DNA of 64,000 nt from Rhodospirillaceae bacterium (GTDB lineage: Bacteria > Pseudomonadota > Alphaproteobacteria > Rhodospirillales > Rhodospirillaceae). The DNA lies in contig JAPKDQ010000003.1 in NCBI GenBank assembly GCA_028822445.1, positions 186,001-250,000 of the forward strand. The letters run 5' to 3'. The notes beneath the pieces were generated by a model. The model did not search any database. It was not told the origin of the DNA and saw only the letters and a program-made list of their open reading frames with translations. Of the stretch, positions 1 through 9,316 are shown piece by piece. Position 1 is the stretch's first letter, and each line of letters opens with the position of its first letter. A program made the translations under genes and the position numbers.

Positions 1-1
1 T

Positions 2-1024
2 CGCATGAACCGTTTTCAGTGGGTAGACAGCTTCCGCATGGACAACGGCACCATGGTGCAGACCTCGGCCGGTATTCCTGGGACAGACAGCAATAGAATT
101 GACTCTGCAAAAGCATGGTCGGGTTATGTCAACGATGAAATTGCCATGGGGCGCTGGACGTTAACGCCTGGCGTGCGCATTGAGAGCATCGATTTCCAGC
201 GCCTAGATTACGGGAAAACCGACCCGGAAAGAACGGGGAATAGCCTCAAAACCAAGCGCAATTCCGTCACTGCCGTCATGCCCGGGATCGGTATCGCGTA
301 CAGAATCTCAGACCCTACCCTTGTGTTTGCCGGGGTCCATCGCGGGTTCACCCCGCCTGGTGCAGGATCAGCTGCCGAGGAGGAGACATCGGTGAACTAC
401 GAAGCCGGCGTCCGTTATTTGGAAAGCGGGCTTTATGCAGAGGGCATCGGGTTCTTTACCAACTATCAAAACCTCATCGGTACCTGCACAAACTCATCAG
501 GTGGTGGGTGCCTCATCGGAGATCAGTTCGACGCCGGAAAAGTTGATACCTACGGTCTAGAAGCAACATTGGGCTTAGACCTTGCCAGCGCTACCGAAAG
601 CCAATGGTCGGTGCCCCTAGACATCACCTACACCTTTACCCGTGCACGCTTCCAAAGCGGCTTTAAAAGCGGCTTCGGTCCATGGGGGTCAGTCGTAAAA
701 GGTGACAGCCTTCCCTACATTCCGCGTCATCAAACAACAATTAGCCTAGGCGTTGTCGATGCACATTGGAGCCTTCGAGCATCACTGAACTACGTTTCTA
801 AAACGCGCAGTCAGGCAGGCCAAGGACCTATTGCTGTCTCTGAAACAGTCGACTCCCGAGCAGTCGTGGACTTAGCAGGGGAAATCGCTCTAACCGAAAA
901 CGCAGCTCTGGTTGTCAGGGCTGAAAACGTATTCGACACCGTCTATAGCGTTTCTCGCAGACCCGCCGGACTAAGACCCGGCCTCCCATTTTTAGCAAAA
1001 TTTGGTATTAAACTGCGCCTTTAA
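2..1024 (+). CDS. TonB-dependent outer-membrane receptor, C-terminal part (5' end outside window)
   Basis: The reading frame is open from the first bases, so this is the 3' part of a longer gene; the first in-window ATG at 5 is not a credible start. The roughly 340 visible residues are beta-barrel in character: alternating aromatic/hydrophobic strands, 'WTLTPGVRIES', 'FAGVHRGFTPPG', 'NYEAGVRY', and a closing strand 'FLAKFGIKLRL'. The phrase G-V-H-R-G-F-T-P-P and 'VRAENVFDTVYSVSRRPAGLRPG' near the C-terminus are typical of FecA-like siderophore receptors. It would import a ferric chelate or another large nutrient using TonB energy. The N-terminal signal, TonB box and plug are outside the window. 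The ligand cannot be deduced. Confidence 0.9.
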   Translation, partial: RMNRFQWVDSFRMDNGTMVQTSAGIPGTDSNRIDSAKAWSGYVNDEIAMGRWTLTPGVRIESIDFQRLDYGKTDPERTGNSLKTKRNSVTAVMPGIGIAYRISDPTLVFAGVHRGFTPPGAGSAAEEETSVNYEAGVRYLESGLYAEGIGFFTNYQNLIGTCTNSSGGGCLIGDQFDAGKVDTYGLEATLGLDLASATESQWSVPLDITYTFTRARFQSGFKSGFGPWGSVVKGDSLPYIPRHQTTISLGVVDAHWSLRASLNYVSKTRSQAGQGPIAVSETVDSRAVVDLAGEIALTENAALVVRAENVFDTVYSVSRRPAGLRPGLPFLAKFGIKLRL

Positions 1025-1056
1025 AAGAAGGCAGGTATACGCAACAAGGCCAGAAT

Positions 1057-1090
1057 GGACGGTGCTTCCCGCAATCCGGTAGCGCCGTCC
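1057..1090 (+). terminator. Possible terminator hairpin after the TonB receptor
   Basis: An imperfect inverted repeat GGACGGTGC (1057-1065) / GCGCCGTCC (1082-1090), with one G:U pair, lies 33 bases after the stop codon. The loop is 16 nt and the downstream T tract is poor, so the call is weak. Confidence 0.3.
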
Positions 1091-1173
1091 CTGGTTCTCT
1101 GAAAGTTTTCCCTGTTACGACCCTAGTGTGTTTCTCAAATTGCAACATGCTTTGTTACTTCTAGGGCTGCTCA

Positions 1174-2478
1174 CTAAACAGCGGCTACTTCTCTGAATTT
1201 ATCTTCGTCCAACTCACCTTCTAACTTTGCCACCACAACAGCAACCGCGGCATCACCGCTGACGTTAACAGCCGTTCGCGCCATATCAAGTATGCGGTCA
1301 ATGGGTAGAATAAGTCCGACAATGAGCGCGGTTTGCTCTACGGAAATACCAATGACCGGCAATATGGTGGACAAGAGAAATAGAGATGCCGAAGGCACGC
1401 CCGCAGTTCCAATGGATGCCAGGGTCACCGTCACAGCAATCATGACATAGTCCATCGCAACAAGATCAATACCAAAGGCCTGTGCAGAAAAAACGGCGAC
1501 CACGCCCAAATAGAGCGCCGTTCCATCCATATTAATGGTCGCGCCAAGCGGAAGAACCGACGAGGCCACAGACTGTTTGACGCCGAGGTTTTCTTCAACG
1601 CAGGTCATAGTCACAGGCAATGTGGCTGAGCTAGAGGCGGTGGAATACGCCACAGCCTGAGCGTCTATAATGCCACGGAAGAACCGCACTGCCGGAAGCT
1701 TGAGTAACACCTTAATTAAGCCGCCGTACACCAAACCTGCATGTAAGATGCACGCTGTGTACACGACTACAACAAGGGTCAGAAGCTTAAAAATGGTCTC
1801 TGTCCCGAGCGTGCCAGCCACCCAAGCGACCAAAGCAAAAACACCGTAGGGCGCTAGCTCCATAACAATATGGGCCACTTTAAGCATGGCCTCTGCCGCT
1901 GCAGAGATCGCATCGCCAACCGCGCGGCCCTTCTCACCGGCCATGACGATACCTGTGCCAAACAAAAGAGCAAAGACGATGATTGCAAGCACATCACCTT
2001 CGGCCAGCGCAGCAACGGGATTGGTCGGTATGATGCCGAGAAACCGTTCGACAACATCGGCGGCAGGTTGAATTTCACGGGTAGAGACGGTGGCAAGCTC
2101 AACGCCGACGCCAGGCTGGAAGAGAACGCCAAGGAAAAGCCCAATGCAAATCGCAATAGCGGTAGTCATCATATACAAGGCCATAGCTTTGCCGCCGATG
2201 GACCCAAGCTTCTTAGGGTCCCCCATAGACAAAAGCCCCGCCACTAGTGTTGTAAAAATAAGGGGAACAACCAGCATTCTGATTAGGCGAACAAAAAGAT
2301 CACCGACCCATTTGGTGGATTCAACTAAATCCCCAAAAACAAAGCCAAATAAAATGCCGACTACAAGAGCTGTTAGGACACGCACCCAAAGCGTGACGCC
2401 TTTTGACGAACCTAGCCAAAAGAGACCAGAAAACACGCCAAGAACGGCGAGCCAATAAAGGATCTGCATAGCAGTCAT
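1174..2478 (-). CDS. Dicarboxylate/glutamate:cation symporter (DAACS family)
   Basis: A secondary transporter of the GltP/DctA (SLC1-like) fold that would co-transport an acidic amino acid or C4-dicarboxylate with H+ or Na+. Family hallmarks are clear: the serine-rich reentrant loop 'STASSSATLPVT', then 'GATINMDGTALY' (the NMDGT cation-binding motif), then 'GTAGVPSASLF'. About eight transmembrane helices. The frame runs back to a TTG at 2559, but the ATG at 2478 (second ATG at 2469) starts just before the first hydrophobic helix and is preferred, giving about 434 residues. It lies about 86 bases downstream of the ABC-F gene on the same strand. The substrate is uncertain. Confidence 0.9.
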   Translation of the reverse strand: MTAMQILYWLAVLGVFSGLFWLGSSKGVTLWVRVLTALVVGILFGFVFGDLVESTKWVGDLFVRLIRMLVVPLIFTTLVAGLLSMGDPKKLGSIGGKAMALYMMTTAIAICIGLFLGVLFQPGVGVELATVSTREIQPAADVVERFLGIIPTNPVAALAEGDVLAIIVFALLFGTGIVMAGEKGRAVGDAISAAAEAMLKVAHIVMELAPYGVFALVAWVAGTLGTETIFKLLTLVVVVYTACILHAGLVYGGLIKVLLKLPAVRFFRGIIDAQAVAYSTASSSATLPVTMTCVEENLGVKQSVASSVLPLGATINMDGTALYLGVVAVFSAQAFGIDLVAMDYVMIAVTVTLASIGTAGVPSASLFLLSTILPVIGISVEQTALIVGLILPIDRILDMARTAVNVSGDAAVAVVVAKLEGELDEDKFREVAAV

Positions 2479-2564
2479 AAACCATACCCCAGAGATTGAA
2501 TCTTTATATATTATAGTGAGGGGCAATAAGCGCGAAAGGTCAACAGTGGCCGCGGCCAAGACTA

Positions 2565-4472
2565 TCAGACGTTCGCCTTTTCCAGGGCCTCGCTCGCCTT
2601 GAGCCAGCGCGCCTCAGCGTTAGACAAATCTCGCTCGACGTCAGCCCTGACCTTCATTAGATCAGGCGTCGGTTTGTTCTGGAACTCGGCCGCAGCGCCA
2701 TCCGGTTTAAAAAGGGCCTGGTCGATCGCCTTGCGGCGCTCAGACAATTTGGTCATCTTAGCCTCGGCTTCTGAAACATCGCGGCGTAATGATTTCGTTT
2801 GATCTCTTTTCTGAGCAGCGAGGCGACGCTGGTCTTTCTTATTCATCGGTTTTTCTGCACCAGAATCGCCCTTACTCGACGCTGACAGTCCGCGCTTGCC
2901 GTTACCTTTACCGCGCCCAATAACCAAATCCTGATAATCGTCTAGCGTCCCTGAGAACTCTGTGGCCGTGCCGTCAGCGACGTATACCAAACGGTCAGCC
3001 GTCAACTCAAGAAGGTGACGGTCATGACTCACGATTATGACCGCGCCGCTATACGCATTGAGCGCCTGCACAAGCGCTTCACGCGCATCGACATCGAGGT
3101 GGTTCGTGGGTTCATCAAGCAAAAGAATGTGCGGTGCATCTCGGGTTATGAGCGCCAAAGCTAAACGGGCCCGTTCGCCGCCTGACAACTGCCCGACGTC
3201 TCGATTAGCCATATCGCCTGAAAACCCAAACCGACCGAGTTGCGACCGCACGGCGCCAGGCTTGGCGTCGATCATAACACGTGCCATATGCTGAATTGGC
3301 GTTTGGTCAGAAACTAAATCTTCGATCTGGTGTTGTGCAAAGTAGCCAACGCGCAGCTTAGTGCTCACGCCAACATCACCTTGGAACGGCTTCAAATGGC
3401 CTGACAACAAACGCGCCAACGTAGTCTTTCCATTGCCATTTCGTCCGACGAAGGCAATGCGATCGTCCGGATCAATCCGTAAATTCAGGTTGGAAAGAAC
3501 CGGCGTACCTGCAACATAACCGACCTCCGCATCTTCCAGCGATATAAGAGGCGGGCGCAATTCGTCGGGACTAGGAAAATCAAAACTCAGCGTTGGGTCC
3601 TCAGCAGCGGCAGCGATTGGCTCCATTTTAGCAAGCGCCTTCATTCTACTTTGCGCCTGCTTCGCAGTATGGGCTTTATAGCGCCAACGGTCGACGTACG
3701 CCTGCAGTTCTTTCCGTTTACCTTCCTGCTTTACGCGCATCGATTCAACTTGAGCTTGGCGCTCCCGTCTTTGTCGTTCGAAAGAATCGTAGTTGCCCGC
3801 GTAAAGAGTCGACCGACCACTTTGAACATGGAGAATATGGTCAACAACCGTATTTAGAAGGTCACGTTCGTGACTGACCACAACCAGTGTCGCGGGATAT
3901 GTCTTGAGGAAAGATTCCAACCAGATTTCTGCCTCAAGATCCAAATGGTTTGAGGGTTCATCAAGAAGCAAGAGGTCTGGCTCAGAAAACAACAGAGCAC
4001 CCAAGGCAACACGCATGCGCCACCCGCCAGAGAATGAGTCCATGGCTTGGTTCTGTGTCGCCTCATCAAACCCTAGGCCAGCAAGAATACGCGCCGCGCG
4101 CGCCGGGGCTCCATGGGCGTCAATTACGGTCAAGCGCTCATGGATATCCGCAATACGGCCCGGATCCTCTGCCGTCTCGGCTTCTTCCAACAGAGCTAGT
4201 CGTTCCTGGTCTGCGGCGAGAACTGTTTCGATAGGTGTCACAGACCCACCGGGCGCGTCTTGGGCGAGATAACCAATACGAGTGCCATTGGGGTGCTTAA
4301 ACGTCCCTCCATCCGGCTCAATCTGACCAGTCATAACCTTAAGGAGGGTCGATTTTCCGGCCCCATTACGACCGATTAAGCCAACACGGCTTTTAGGCGG
4401 AATGGCTGCGGAGGCACGATCAAGAATAACATTCCCGCCGAGCCGCACCGTAATGTCTTGCAATGTCAACAT
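2565..4472 (-). CDS. ABC-F family ATPase (Uup/YheS-like, ribosome-associated)
   Basis: A 635-residue soluble protein with two ABC ATPase cassettes and no membrane segment, as in ABC-F proteins acting on the ribosome E site (EttA, Uup, YheS). Cassette 1: Walker A GRNGAGKST at 34-42, signature FSGGW at about 147, Walker B LLLLDEPSNHLD at about 167-178. Between cassettes lies the charged helical P-site-tether region (about 230-290, 'RQRRERQAQVESMRVKQEG'). Cassette 2: GRNGNGKTT at 343-351, LSGGERARLALA at about 429-440, LLLDEPTNHLD at about 450-460. The C-terminus (from about 545) is a lysine/arginine-rich coiled coil as in Uup/YheS. Role: resolving stalled or non-standard translation states; antibiotic protection is possible but not indicated. 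Confidence 0.93.
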   Translation of the reverse strand: MLTLQDITVRLGGNVILDRASAAIPPKSRVGLIGRNGAGKSTLLKVMTGQIEPDGGTFKHPNGTRIGYLAQDAPGGSVTPIETVLAADQERLALLEEAETAEDPGRIADIHERLTVIDAHGAPARAARILAGLGFDEATQNQAMDSFSGGWRMRVALGALLFSEPDLLLLDEPSNHLDLEAEIWLESFLKTYPATLVVVSHERDLLNTVVDHILHVQSGRSTLYAGNYDSFERQRRERQAQVESMRVKQEGKRKELQAYVDRWRYKAHTAKQAQSRMKALAKMEPIAAAAEDPTLSFDFPSPDELRPPLISLEDAEVGYVAGTPVLSNLNLRIDPDDRIAFVGRNGNGKTTLARLLSGHLKPFQGDVGVSTKLRVGYFAQHQIEDLVSDQTPIQHMARVMIDAKPGAVRSQLGRFGFSGDMANRDVGQLSGGERARLALALITRDAPHILLLDEPTNHLDVDAREALVQALNAYSGAVIIVSHDRHLLELTADRLVYVADGTATEFSGTLDDYQDLVIGRGKGNGKRGLSASSKGDSGAEKPMNKKDQRRLAAQKRDQTKSLRRDVSEAEAKMTKLSERRKAIDQALFKPDGAAAEFQNKPTPDLMKVRADVERDLSNAEARWLKASEALEKANV

Positions 4473-4658
4473 AAGGCCGCTCGGATACCATAGAGGTTCA
4501 GCTTAGGCTATGCGCTTCACAGCAAAATGGCCGGAAAATTCTAGAGCTCGGAAGTCCTCGATGAAATATCATGAAGCTGCTATCATCCGACCAACATCAA
4601 TTGCTGCTCACAACAAGCGTCGACTTAGATTAAACGGACATCCACAGGGGAAAAGAAC

Positions 4659-5285
4659 ATGATTAAAAAAACACTGCTTACAGTCGCGGTTATCGCTAGC
4701 TTCACCATTAACGGCGCTGAACCGGCAAAAGCCCACAACTCTCTTAATATAAAAGAGGGGTATGCTGGCTATTCCACACACATGGTTCTAAGCGTTAGTC
4801 ATGGCTGTCATGGCAGCCCCGTAGTTGGTCTGCGTATTAAAGTTCCAGACGGCATCACGAATGCGAAAGCTGCATTCGATCCAGCATGGGACATAGAGTA
4901 CAAAATGCGGACATTGGAAGAGCCGATGATGTCCCACGGGCGCTCAATCAATGAAGTGGTGGGCGAAATTATATGGAAAAACCCTTTGAAAGTAGTTCCT
5001 GCAGACGCTTGGTACCCATTTAAATTCCGTATGACGCTTCCCGATGAGCCAGGCAAGGTTTTCCACATTCAGAACATCACTGTCTGTGAAGAAGGCACGG
5101 ACCCTTACGTCGACCTACCAGAAGTAGCGCTAGACATTCGTGACCCAGATTTTGCAAAGAAGACCTGGGCATTTATGACAGCGACACCAACTCCAGCACC
5201 ATTTTTGGTTATTCGTGCACCAGAGAAAAAACAAAATGCTTGGGAGTGGACACCCGCACAAGCGCGCGGCGAAGCATCACAGTAA
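4659..5285 (+). CDS. DUF1775 (YcnI-like) secreted protein, copy 1
   Basis: A 208-residue exported protein. The signal peptide ends in 'AKA' directly followed by His ('AKAHNSL'), so cleavage would leave an N-terminal histidine. In characterised YcnI-type DUF1775 proteins the mature N-terminal His takes part in a mono-histidine copper brace. Other features: 'VSHGCHGSP' (two Cys/His near the N-terminus), 'YKMRTLEEP', 'INEVVGEIIWKNP' (conserved E and W) and the late 'TVCEEGTDPYVDLPE'. RBS AGGGGAAAAGAAC precedes the ATG. No CopC/CopD neighbour is seen. A second homolog lies at 34459-35070. A periplasmic metal-binding role is inferred from family only. Confidence 0.8.
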   Translation: MIKKTLLTVAVIASFTINGAEPAKAHNSLNIKEGYAGYSTHMVLSVSHGCHGSPVVGLRIKVPDGITNAKAAFDPAWDIEYKMRTLEEPMMSHGRSINEVVGEIIWKNPLKVVPADAWYPFKFRMTLPDEPGKVFHIQNITVCEEGTDPYVDLPEVALDIRDPDFAKKTWAFMTATPTPAPFLVIRAPEKKQNAWEWTPAQARGEASQ

Positions 5286-5323
5286 AAATTTATAGTGAAA
5301 TAAGTTAACTGGTATTGATGTGT

Positions 5324-5354
5324 AAAAGGGGTGGTCTTGAGCCACCCCTTTTTT
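5324..5354. terminator. Bidirectional intrinsic terminator
   Basis: A perfect 11-bp stem AAAAGGGGTGG (5324-5334) / CCACCCCTTTT (5342-5352) with a 7-nt loop is flanked by A and T tracts, so it can end transcripts from both sides. It separates the convergent DUF1775 gene and the family-5 binding-protein gene, whose stop codon (5353-5355) abuts the hairpin. Confidence 0.85.
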
Positions 5355-6894
5355 ATGGCTCGACGAAACGCAACTTATCAAGTTGCGCCCTAATACCAAT
5401 AAACTCTAATCCTGTGACATCAGAAGAATAGACAAGGTTATTCGTGGTCGGGAACAGATAGATGACAGGCGCCAAATCATGCATCTTCTTAGAAAGGTCT
5501 TGCAGCATGGCTAACCGTATACTCTCGTCAAATTCACCTGCTGCTAATTCAATTAGCTCGACAAGGCTAGGCTCGCAGAAAAATGGATTTGGCCTTAAGC
5601 ATGAATAAGTTTCCAAACCACGGGACGCGTCCATAAAGGTCGTGTTTGACCACGCCGATGAGATGAGGTCTGCGTCTTTCCAGTCTCCAGAGAACCACAT
5701 CTGAACCCAACTTGGTCCTTGCGCAAATTGGATATCCAGTTTTACTTCGATAGCAGCCAAGTCCTGTGCAACTTTTTGATACAGGATACTCATAACAGGC
5801 GGGCCTGGCGTTACGCGCGCACGCAGTTTTAGCCCATCGCCATAGCCCGCCTCAGTCATAAGACGGCGCGCGCGCTCGACATCGTAAAGATAAGGCATAA
5901 CATCGGGATTGTGCCCATAGACACTTGGCGTAGCCCCCTGCCCTGTGGGCTCAACTAACCCTGCGTAAATAAACTTGGCTATTGAGTCTCGATCAATTGC
6001 GTAATTGAAGGCTTGGCGTACGCGAACATCAGCGAAAGGAGACCGTGGGTCTTGGTTTGAGAACGCCAGTGAACCGACCACCGGGGTCACCGCAGACTCC
6101 ACCATAAACCCGGCAGACTCCAGGTAGTCGAGTTCGTCGATCCCAGCATTCATTGCCATGTGAACTTGGCCTGATAGGAGGGCCTGAGTCCGGGCCACAC
6201 CCTCTGCCTGGATGATAGCTTCAACGCGGCCAATACCCGGCGGGCCTCGCCAGCTATCGGCGAAACCTTCATAATTAAGCACGCCGTCGGACTCACCCCA
6301 GTCTGTGACTTGATAGGGGCCGGATCCAATGGGAGCTAAGCCAAACTCAGTCGGGCCGAGGTTTTTCCACGCCACTGGCGGAACCGCAGCGACCGTGCTC
6401 ATGCGGCGCGGTAAAATTGCATCGCGTGTTTTTGTAAAGACGAGAAGTGAGAACTCACTTTCCACCTCCACTCGGTCCACCGAAGCAATGAGTGAGGATA
6501 CATAGGTCACTTGACCGGCGTCACTTAGAAGGTAGTCGAGGTTGCCCTTTATAGATGCCGCGTTGAAAACCTCACCATTAGCAAACGCAACGTCAGAGCG
6601 AAGGACAAACCGCCAAGTCAGGTCGTCAATGCGTTCATAAGAGTGAGCGAGATTGGGCAGAACCTCGCCAGAAGCACCGAGTTGCGTTAAGGCATCGTAA
6701 ACTGGAAAGAGTGTGTGCAAAATGCTCGGCATGGCTTGCGTATATGGATTTCCATAAGCAGGCGGTCGGCCTTCTAGGGCAATACGCAACGCTCGGTCTT
6801 GCGCAAATGCACCCTGCACCGCCATAATGGCGAGCATGAAACCTATGAAGGTTAACCGTAAACTGAAGTGTCTCACGTAAAACCAGCCCTTCAT
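5353..6894 (-). CDS. ABC transporter substrate-binding protein, family 5 (peptide/nickel type)
   Basis: A 513-residue periplasmic binding protein of the DppA/OppA (SBP_bac_5) family. An N-terminal signal ('FIGFMLAIMAVQGAFAQ') is followed by 'YDALTQLGASGEVLPNLAHSYERIDDLTWRF' and 'VFNAASIKGNLDYLL', the family signature region, then 'VRQAFNYAIDRDSI' at about 300 and 'FVEP' at the end. Ligands of the family are short peptides, nickel, opines or glutathione; nothing here selects one. No permease or ATPase gene lies in the window, so it is an orphan receptor here. Convergent with the DUF1775 gene, sharing the terminator. Confidence 0.92.
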   Translation of the reverse strand: MKGWFYVRHFSLRLTFIGFMLAIMAVQGAFAQDRALRIALEGRPPAYGNPYTQAMPSILHTLFPVYDALTQLGASGEVLPNLAHSYERIDDLTWRFVLRSDVAFANGEVFNAASIKGNLDYLLSDAGQVTYVSSLIASVDRVEVESEFSLLVFTKTRDAILPRRMSTVAAVPPVAWKNLGPTEFGLAPIGSGPYQVTDWGESDGVLNYEGFADSWRGPPGIGRVEAIIQAEGVARTQALLSGQVHMAMNAGIDELDYLESAGFMVESAVTPVVGSLAFSNQDPRSPFADVRVRQAFNYAIDRDSIAKFIYAGLVEPTGQGATPSVYGHNPDVMPYLYDVERARRLMTEAGYGDGLKLRARVTPGPPVMSILYQKVAQDLAAIEVKLDIQFAQGPSWVQMWFSGDWKDADLISSAWSNTTFMDASRGLETYSCLRPNPFFCEPSLVELIELAAGEFDESIRLAMLQDLSKKMHDLAPVIYLFPTTNNLVYSSDVTGLEFIGIRAQLDKLRFVEP

Positions 6895-7000
6895 TTTGGT
6901 TGGGACTTCATGCTGCAGGGCAGCATAGGAAGTGTTTTAATTGCCCAGCCGGTGCGGTATATACAGCTCACGATATGGTGACCAGAGACGCTCAAACGAA

Positions 7001-7330
7001 CTAGTGATCGTGTGAATGTAGAATTTTCTCAGCCATGCCCGTCTCGTAAGCAATGCCGGCAGCCGTTAACGAGGAATGGCCAGGTGGCTGACCAATCACC
7101 AACCCTTTACGGATGAGCGCTGACCAAACAGCGGCGTTATGAAGGCCAGTTGCATCACTACCCATTACGAGATGGAGCCCAACATGAAAATGATTGCCAT
7201 GTGCCGGCGGTAGCATTGGTATTGGCCGCCCCTCAGAATTAGACTCACCCGATTCTGTTAAGGCCTGAATTATTGTGAGCGTTTTCAATTGCAGCGCATT
7301 GAGCTTGAGTGGGTTACGTTTTAGCAGCAT
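7001..7330 (-). CDS. Small conserved-looking protein with winged-helix-like pattern
   Basis: 109 residues, good RBS (AAGGATAAGAATTA before ATG). Not firmly recognised. The order 'LNALQLKTLTIIQAL' (helix), 'HNAAVWSALIRKGLV' (helix) and 'HSSLTAAGIAYETGM' follows the pattern of a winged helix-turn-helix (recognition helix, wing, then LT..G). The centre is unusual: a His-rich stretch 'PPAHGNHFHVGLHLVMG', plus a His-rich C-terminus 'HSHDH'. It could be a small regulator or a metal-responsive protein; the histidines are observed, the role is inference. It sits between the family-5 binding protein and the amidohydrolase on the same strand. Confidence 0.6.
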   Translation of the reverse strand: MLLKRNPLKLNALQLKTLTIIQALTESGESNSEGRPIPMLPPAHGNHFHVGLHLVMGSDATGLHNAAVWSALIRKGLVIGQPPGHSSLTAAGIAYETGMAEKILHSHDH

Positions 7331-7382
7331 TAATTCTTATCCTTCGAGGGCGGAAGATTAAACCGTTCTAGCGCTAACGTTC

Positions 7383-8825
7383 CTATCCGTCGACCCACGT
7401 ATAAGGCGAACGCATACGGACAAACTTCTGAGCCCCAACTTCTTCGAGCAATGTACTCTGCAACTCATCAGAAGCCGCGACAGCATCGTGCCGACTGAGC
7501 GAAACATGCTCTCCATTTTCTACCACTGTTTTACCGCGCACCATTACGCGTTTAACGGCATCCGGAGACGGACCATTGCCGTAAACAAGACTTGGAATGA
7601 GCGCGGCGGGCGGCGACATCTGCGTCTCTCCGCGGCGGTCAATAAGAACAATATCTGCGTCTTTTCCAACTTCAAGAGAGCCAATTTTGTCCTCCATATT
7701 AAGCGCTCGCGCGCCGCCTATTGTCGCAAGCTCAAGTGCCAACTCAGCGCTTCCAAATAGCGTCTCATAGCCGGTCCATTGCTCTCTAGAATTTCCCATC
7801 TGTTTGCGATGCTGATCCCCCATACGCTGTGCCGTTAAAAAGGCACGAAGCGCCGTCCAAAGATCGTGACCGTAGGCAACCACCGGCCCATCCAGGCCGA
7901 TTCCACAGGTGATACCGGCATCAAGAAACTGGCGGGAATCAAAATCTACCAAGCCAAGGACCTGTTCCATGTCTGGCACGAGGGCGATATGAGCGCCGCG
8001 ATCGCTTATCAGCTTAGCTTCGCCAGGCCGTAAATTTTGAGCATGCGCCGCAATGACGTTCGGCCCCAACATGCCCTCATGATCCATCCATTCGAACGAC
8101 CCACCTTCCCACCCACGGCGCTCACTTAAATATTTTGTATCAAGAACGGACGGCGCGTGAATATCAAACTGCCGGTCATTGTCGACTGTCCACTGCCAAA
8201 TTTCTTTAAACTCGTCTGGCTTGCAGTAAGTAATACCGATGGTCGATGCAGTGACCGACGTAAAGTCATTTTCCCATTCGGCCTTAACGCGTTCGGTTTC
8301 AGCCAGGCCAACATCTAGGCTCTCCCTAAAGCCATCAGGTGCATTGTCAGGGTCACTGAGTATGAGGCGTGCCATACGACACCGCATACCAGAATCGCGC
8401 ACGGCGCGGAGAACGCCATCGATGGAGCGTTTATGGATATGGGTAAAGTGATCGTCAGCAGTTGTCGTCACCCCGCGCCTCACCAGGTCAAGCACCGGTG
8501 GTAACGCGGAAGCGTAAGACCGCTCTTCATCACAGGCGCCGGTCATCGGATAATAAAAGCCGAACAGGCGCTCCTCAAAGGTGGTTCCCTCGGCCATGCT
8601 ACGAATGCAACCCTGCACCAAATGACCATGAACGTTGACTAGGCCTGGAATAACAATATGGCCGTCACCACCCAAGGTGTCTTCGGCCTCGTAGTCACAG
8701 TCTTTACCTTGACCCACCGCTACGATGCGCCCGCCTTCTATAGCAACATATCCATCAAGATACGCAGCTCGGCCGGGGTTCATGGTGATCACCGTGCCCC
8801 GCAATAGGGTGTCGCATTTCTTCAT
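7383..8825 (-). CDS. Amidohydrolase (TRZ/ATZ-cytosine deaminase-like)
   Basis: A metal-dependent hydrolase of the amidohydrolase superfamily, closest in pattern to chlorohydrolase/deaminase enzymes (SsnA, TrzA, guanine deaminase types). The N-terminal beta part 'LLRGTVITMNPGRAAYLDGYVAIEGGRIVAVG' is followed by 'IPGLVNVHGHLVQG' (metal HxH), 'TTTADDHF', His in 'FDIHAPSV', 'IAAHAQNL' and the metal Asp in 'GIGLDGP'; the C-terminal 'IGSLEVGKDADIVLID' is classic. The frame extends to 8915, but the ATG at 8825 matches the usual family start (480 residues). Likely substrates are heterocyclic amines or amides; the exact reaction is unknown. Confidence 0.87.
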   Translation of the reverse strand: MKKCDTLLRGTVITMNPGRAAYLDGYVAIEGGRIVAVGQGKDCDYEAEDTLGGDGHIVIPGLVNVHGHLVQGCIRSMAEGTTFEERLFGFYYPMTGACDEERSYASALPPVLDLVRRGVTTTADDHFTHIHKRSIDGVLRAVRDSGMRCRMARLILSDPDNAPDGFRESLDVGLAETERVKAEWENDFTSVTASTIGITYCKPDEFKEIWQWTVDNDRQFDIHAPSVLDTKYLSERRGWEGGSFEWMDHEGMLGPNVIAAHAQNLRPGEAKLISDRGAHIALVPDMEQVLGLVDFDSRQFLDAGITCGIGLDGPVVAYGHDLWTALRAFLTAQRMGDQHRKQMGNSREQWTGYETLFGSAELALELATIGGARALNMEDKIGSLEVGKDADIVLIDRRGETQMSPPAALIPSLVYGNGPSPDAVKRVMVRGKTVVENGEHVSLSRHDAVAASDELQSTLLEEVGAQKFVRMRSPYTWVDG

Positions 8826-9129
8826 GGCTTTAATCTCGACATCAGTTTGTTCTCCGTCATGTTTTCCTAATCCGCATGACAAGGCAACAAGACCGCGTTC
8901 GCCTCTGCCGAACACCTGCGGAATAATCGAAGCAAACTACGTCAGGGAACCTCTATGGCGGGCATAAATATCGGCGGCAAGAATGAGACATTGACGACCC
9001 TATCTAAGTGTTAAAATAGGCTCGGCTAACCGACCACCGGGAAGAAAACCCTCACATCTTACTACTCCAATGCCAAGGCCCGCCTTGTCTAGTGCTCCAT
9101 GCGCGTATGGTTCATCAATGTGAAACTCA

Positions 9130-9159
9130 TTGGGCCTGACCTAGCCGTTGCTTTATAAT
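9130..9159 (+). promoter_or_regulatory. Candidate sigma-70 promoter
   Basis: A perfect TATAAT at 9154-9159 lies 18 bp after TTGGGC (9130-9135), a weak -35. It would drive the GPH transporter with a leader of about 150 nt. Confidence 0.35.
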
Positions 9160-9263
9160 AAATAAGCTGGAATGGAGAGATTAAGGGCTTTGGCTATTTT
9201 TTGGCATCGATAGTCGCGCCAGCAGCCCCTATGCTTCATCTGCAGAAGTATTACGCCCCTAAT

Positions 9264-9285
9264 ATCAATATTGATTTTTTATCAA
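9264..9285. promoter_or_regulatory. Operator-like AT palindrome upstream of GPH transporter
   Basis: ATCAATATTGAT (9264-9275) is a perfect 12-bp palindrome. Its right arm TTGAT (9271-9275) can also pair with ATCAA (9281-9285). It sits about 40 bp before the transporter start, where a repressor would act. No regulator gene is adjacent. Confidence 0.3.
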
Positions 9286-9316
9286 GCTGACACTCAGTAA
9301 CATTTGGACCAAGCAC

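Larger units (their letters stand above)
8826..9316. other. Gene-free interval between amidohydrolase and GPH transporter
   Basis: About 490 bp with divergent genes on either side. I see no convincing coding frame. It contains a candidate promoter (9130-9159) and an operator-like palindrome (9264-9285), listed separately. Confidence 0.5.
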
